DNA of 62,243 nt from the NCBI GenBank assembly GCA_945885475.1, contig CAMCYR010000012.1, positions 1-62,243 of the forward strand, given 5' to 3'. Origin of the DNA: Chitinophaga pinensis (GTDB taxonomy: Bacteria > Bacteroidota > Bacteroidia > 2-12-FULL-35-15). The notes under the pieces are model-generated. The model saw nothing but the letters and a program-made list of their open reading frames with translations. It did no database searches and was not told the origin of the DNA. Positions 60,247-62,243 of the stretch are shown here, piece by piece (the stretch's first letter is position 1; each line of letters starts with the position of its first letter). Both the position numbers and the translations under genes were made by a program.

Positions 60247-62148
60247 CTAATTAATGACCATTTTGTTTTTTATCAAGCTTTGCTGATACAGTTGAATAAT
60301 CGCTTTCGCCTTTCCCTCCATTTGTTTAGCTTGCTCCGGATTTTTAAGGATCAAATTTTGTTTTAATAGGCTGTCTGTGTGGAAGTTATATAATTCAGTG
60401 GCTTTTTCACCATTGAATTCTAAGGCATAATTCCCTTCAACTAGCTGATAAACACCACTATTGAACATAAAAGCATACGGATGTGAAAGGGTATCGAAAA
60501 CACTCTTTCCAAAAGAAAAGTATGTAGCAGGGTAGTTAAGGTAGTCAAGTATAGATGGCTGAATATCAATTTGTTGTGTTGTTGAGGAATCAATTCCCTT
60601 TAAATCACTTCCCGGTAAATAGAATAAGATCGGAATCGAATTATTTCCCACTTTGTTTTGATAAAAAGGATCTACAGTGATTCCGGTATGATCGGCAGTT
60701 AAAACAAATAAGGTGTTTTTGAACCAGGGCATCTTTTTTGCGGTTTCAAAAAATAGCCGGAGTGAATAATCGCTGTAAGCAATGGTTTTTTCGATGGGAA
60801 GTTTTCCTTCTTTAAACTTTCCTAAATGTTTTTGAGGAATGGGATAGGGGTGATGAGACGTAAGGGTGAATAATGTGGCGAAAAAGGGTTGCCTCTTTTT
60901 ATTGATTGTATTGGCGGTATATTGGAAAAATTCTTCATCCCAAATTCCCCAGCTACCATCATAATCTCTCTCGTTATTGTATTCTGTTCTTCCAAAATAT
61001 TGATCAAATTCAGCAAGGCGGGAGAAACCGTCAAATCCCATTGTACCGTTTGTTCCTCCATGAAAAAATGCCGTATAATATCCTTGTTGCTTCAGTAAAC
61101 CTGCAATACTCTTTATTTGATTACTTCCGTATGGAGAAGAAATATAGGGTTCATTCATCCAACTGGGTATACTAGCCACTATCGAGGGAATTCCTTGGAT
61201 GGATGTTTTACCGTTTGAAAATGCATTTACGAATGTCAAACTTTGTCCGATAAGTGAATCTATAAAAGGTGTGCAACCTTTTCCCTTACCGTTGATTGAA
61301 CCGACATACTCCTTTGAAAAGCTCTCTAGTGCAATAATAAAGACGTTCATTTTTTTAAATTCTCCGGCTTCGGCTTTGTGAGAGGGGCTGTAAATTTTTA
61401 AAAGTTCGGATTCATCAGTATAATATAGGTTTGGCTCGATGGTTTGTAGATCCAATGTTTTAAGAATGCTAAAGGGGGTGCTGATGACCAGCGGTATATA
61501 TTTTACAGAAGTATACGCACCTGCATCTAATGCGCTGATCGGTTTTAATTGAAATCCACCCCGATAACTTAAAAGACATAAGGGCATAAGAACTAAAAAA
61601 ATACCTGTTTGAATCTTAAAGGTTTTGCCATTCCATAGTAATCGACTATTTTTATCAAATTGCTTGTAAAGAAAAAACATAAATACACTGATAATGAACC
61701 AGATAAGGAAAATGTACCAGTATTCTTTCAAAAATAAGGGCAATAATCGTCCAAGATCATTCCCGATCTTCCCTCCGAAAAAATTAAAAACATCAGCAGT
61801 CGTTCTTTTTAATGTAAATTGGAAGTAGATCAGGTCCACACAGTTTGCCAAAACTGCTATACTATTAACGACTGTAAAAAGCCACAAAAGTATAGTCCGA
61901 AAGATTTTTGTTTCTCTGAAGGGAAAAGGAAATAGGCTTAAAATTATAAAAAGACTGTTGGATAAAATAATCACAGAAAGGTCGAAACGCAAACCAGAGG
62001 CCATTATAAGCAGGAGCTCTCCGAACGTTAAATCCGAAAAATAAGAATAATTGAAACCGTAGAACAGCAGTCTGCAGATAGCATATAGGAATATTAAAAG
62101 ACCTATTTTTTTAAATAAAGATGTGATGTTGCTAGCCCAAGATTGCAT
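60247..62148 (-). CDS. LTA-synthase/sulfatase-like membrane phosphotransferase
   Basis: A 633-residue protein. The N-terminal third has about five membrane helices; the rest is a periplasmic alkaline-phosphatase-fold domain. The catalytic region begins NVFIIALESFSKEYV, with the metal-binding glutamate, and continues SNGKTSIQGIPS where GKTS has the threonine nucleophile of LtaS-type enzymes. FTLTSHHPYP and VLTADHTG are the later metal-binding motifs. LtaS itself is a Gram-positive enzyme that moves glycerol phosphate; in Gram-negatives relatives add phosphoethanolamine or phosphoglycerol to lipids and glycans. The ATG at 62148 was preferred to a TTG at 62157. It neighbours a lipid kinase gene. 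Confidence 0.9.
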   Translation of the reverse strand: MQSWASNITSLFKKIGLLIFLYAICRLLFYGFNYSYFSDLTFGELLLIMASGLRFDLSVIILSNSLFIILSLFPFPFRETKIFRTILLWLFTVVNSIAVLANCVDLIYFQFTLKRTTADVFNFFGGKIGNDLGRLLPLFLKEYWYIFLIWFIISVFMFFLYKQFDKNSRLLWNGKTFKIQTGIFLVLMPLCLLSYRGGFQLKPISALDAGAYTSVKYIPLVISTPFSILKTLDLQTIEPNLYYTDESELLKIYSPSHKAEAGEFKKMNVFIIALESFSKEYVGSINGKGKGCTPFIDSLIGQSLTFVNAFSNGKTSIQGIPSIVASIPSWMNEPYISSPYGSNQIKSIAGLLKQQGYYTAFFHGGTNGTMGFDGFSRLAEFDQYFGRTEYNNERDYDGSWGIWDEEFFQYTANTINKKRQPFFATLFTLTSHHPYPIPQKHLGKFKEGKLPIEKTIAYSDYSLRLFFETAKKMPWFKNTLFVLTADHTGITVDPFYQNKVGNNSIPILFYLPGSDLKGIDSSTTQQIDIQPSILDYLNYPATYFSFGKSVFDTLSHPYAFMFNSGVYQLVEGNYALEFNGEKATELYNFHTDSLLKQNLILKNPEQAKQMEGKAKAIIQLYQQSLIKNKMVIN

Positions 62149-62154
62149 AGACTG

Positions 62155-62162
62155 CAAAGCTA
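62155..62162 (-). promoter_or_regulatory. Candidate -7 element of the LTA-synthase-like gene
   Basis: Minus strand TAGCTTTG, six bases before the ATG at 62148. Exact TAnnTTTG match and the same close spacing as at two other genes. Confidence 0.4.
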
Positions 62163-62243
62163 ATAAATTAATACAAGATACATTTTTCAGAAAGTTTTTT
62201 TGGCAACTTTAGGCTTATTTCCCCCCCCTACGAAAAAAAAAAC

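Noticed and set aside
1-62243. tRNA, rRNA, CRISPR, phage or insertion sequence features
   Set aside because: Reading the gaps showed no T-loop/acceptor patterns, transposase motifs, terminal inverted repeats or target-site duplications.

Overview
The window is a 62 kb AT-rich piece of chromosome from a member of the phylum Bacteroidota. The evidence is a type IX secretion C-terminal sorting domain (8350-10221), bacillithiol synthase BshA beside an SUI1-type factor, the mutL/rhomboid/rhomboid block, lipid A enzyme LpxD, near absence of Shine-Dalgarno sequences, and promoters of the Bacteroidota type TTG-N19-TAnnTTTG (best example in front of uvrA). I cannot fix the order or family. There are no tRNA or rRNA genes, CRISPR arrays, phage genes or intact insertion sequences.

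Layout. 1-3881 (minus): a four-gene surface-polysaccharide piece, hisF-like, hisH-like, wbpG/pseA-like amidotransferase and a glycosyltransferase-like gene cut by the left edge; together they should put a glutamine-derived amidino group on a surface sugar. 3996-12468 (plus): rdgB, a head-to-tail duplicated D-Ala-D-Ala ligase, a PASTA membrane protein, a T9SS cargo protein, rluD and lpxD. 12537-21332 (minus): desaturase, lipoprotein-like MsrA, a small secreted protein, then three large envelope proteins combining beta-barrel, thrombospondin-3 calcium repeats and SPOR domains, and a repeat protein. 21336-24955: LOG protein and UvrA. 25313-35418 (minus): an exopolysaccharide block with lytic transglycosylase, WecA-like initiating transferase, RfbC, Wzc-like tyrosine kinase, Wza-like exporter, GT4 glycosyltransferase, AsnB and a possible phosphodiester glycosidase.

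35544-40272: sodium symporter, a 39-residue membrane peptide next to an inositol-phosphatase gene, a proline-rich secreted protein and Lgt. 40797-45239 (minus): a condensin-like operon in the order SMC ATPase, kleisin-like, kite-like, without the nuclease subunit of Wadjet/MksBEFG. 45868-54086: MtaB, an ABC-type solute-binding lipoprotein, an EEP hydrolase, two adjacent rhomboid proteases and MutL with altered endonuclease motifs, followed upstream by two tiny membrane proteins. 54746-62148: a GH3/beta-lactamase-fold fusion, BshA, SUI1, a diacylglycerol-kinase-like protein and an LTA-synthase/sulfatase-like membrane protein.

Most of the window serves the cell envelope: peptidoglycan precursors and remodelling (Ddl-Ddl, PASTA, transglycosylase, GH3 fusion, SPOR proteins), lipid A, lipoproteins (Lgt) and surface sugars. 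The parts most worth testing are the rearranged, short-armed condensin operon, the double Ddl and the barrel/TSP3/SPOR cluster. All functions are read from motifs and general family knowledge; no database search was possible.
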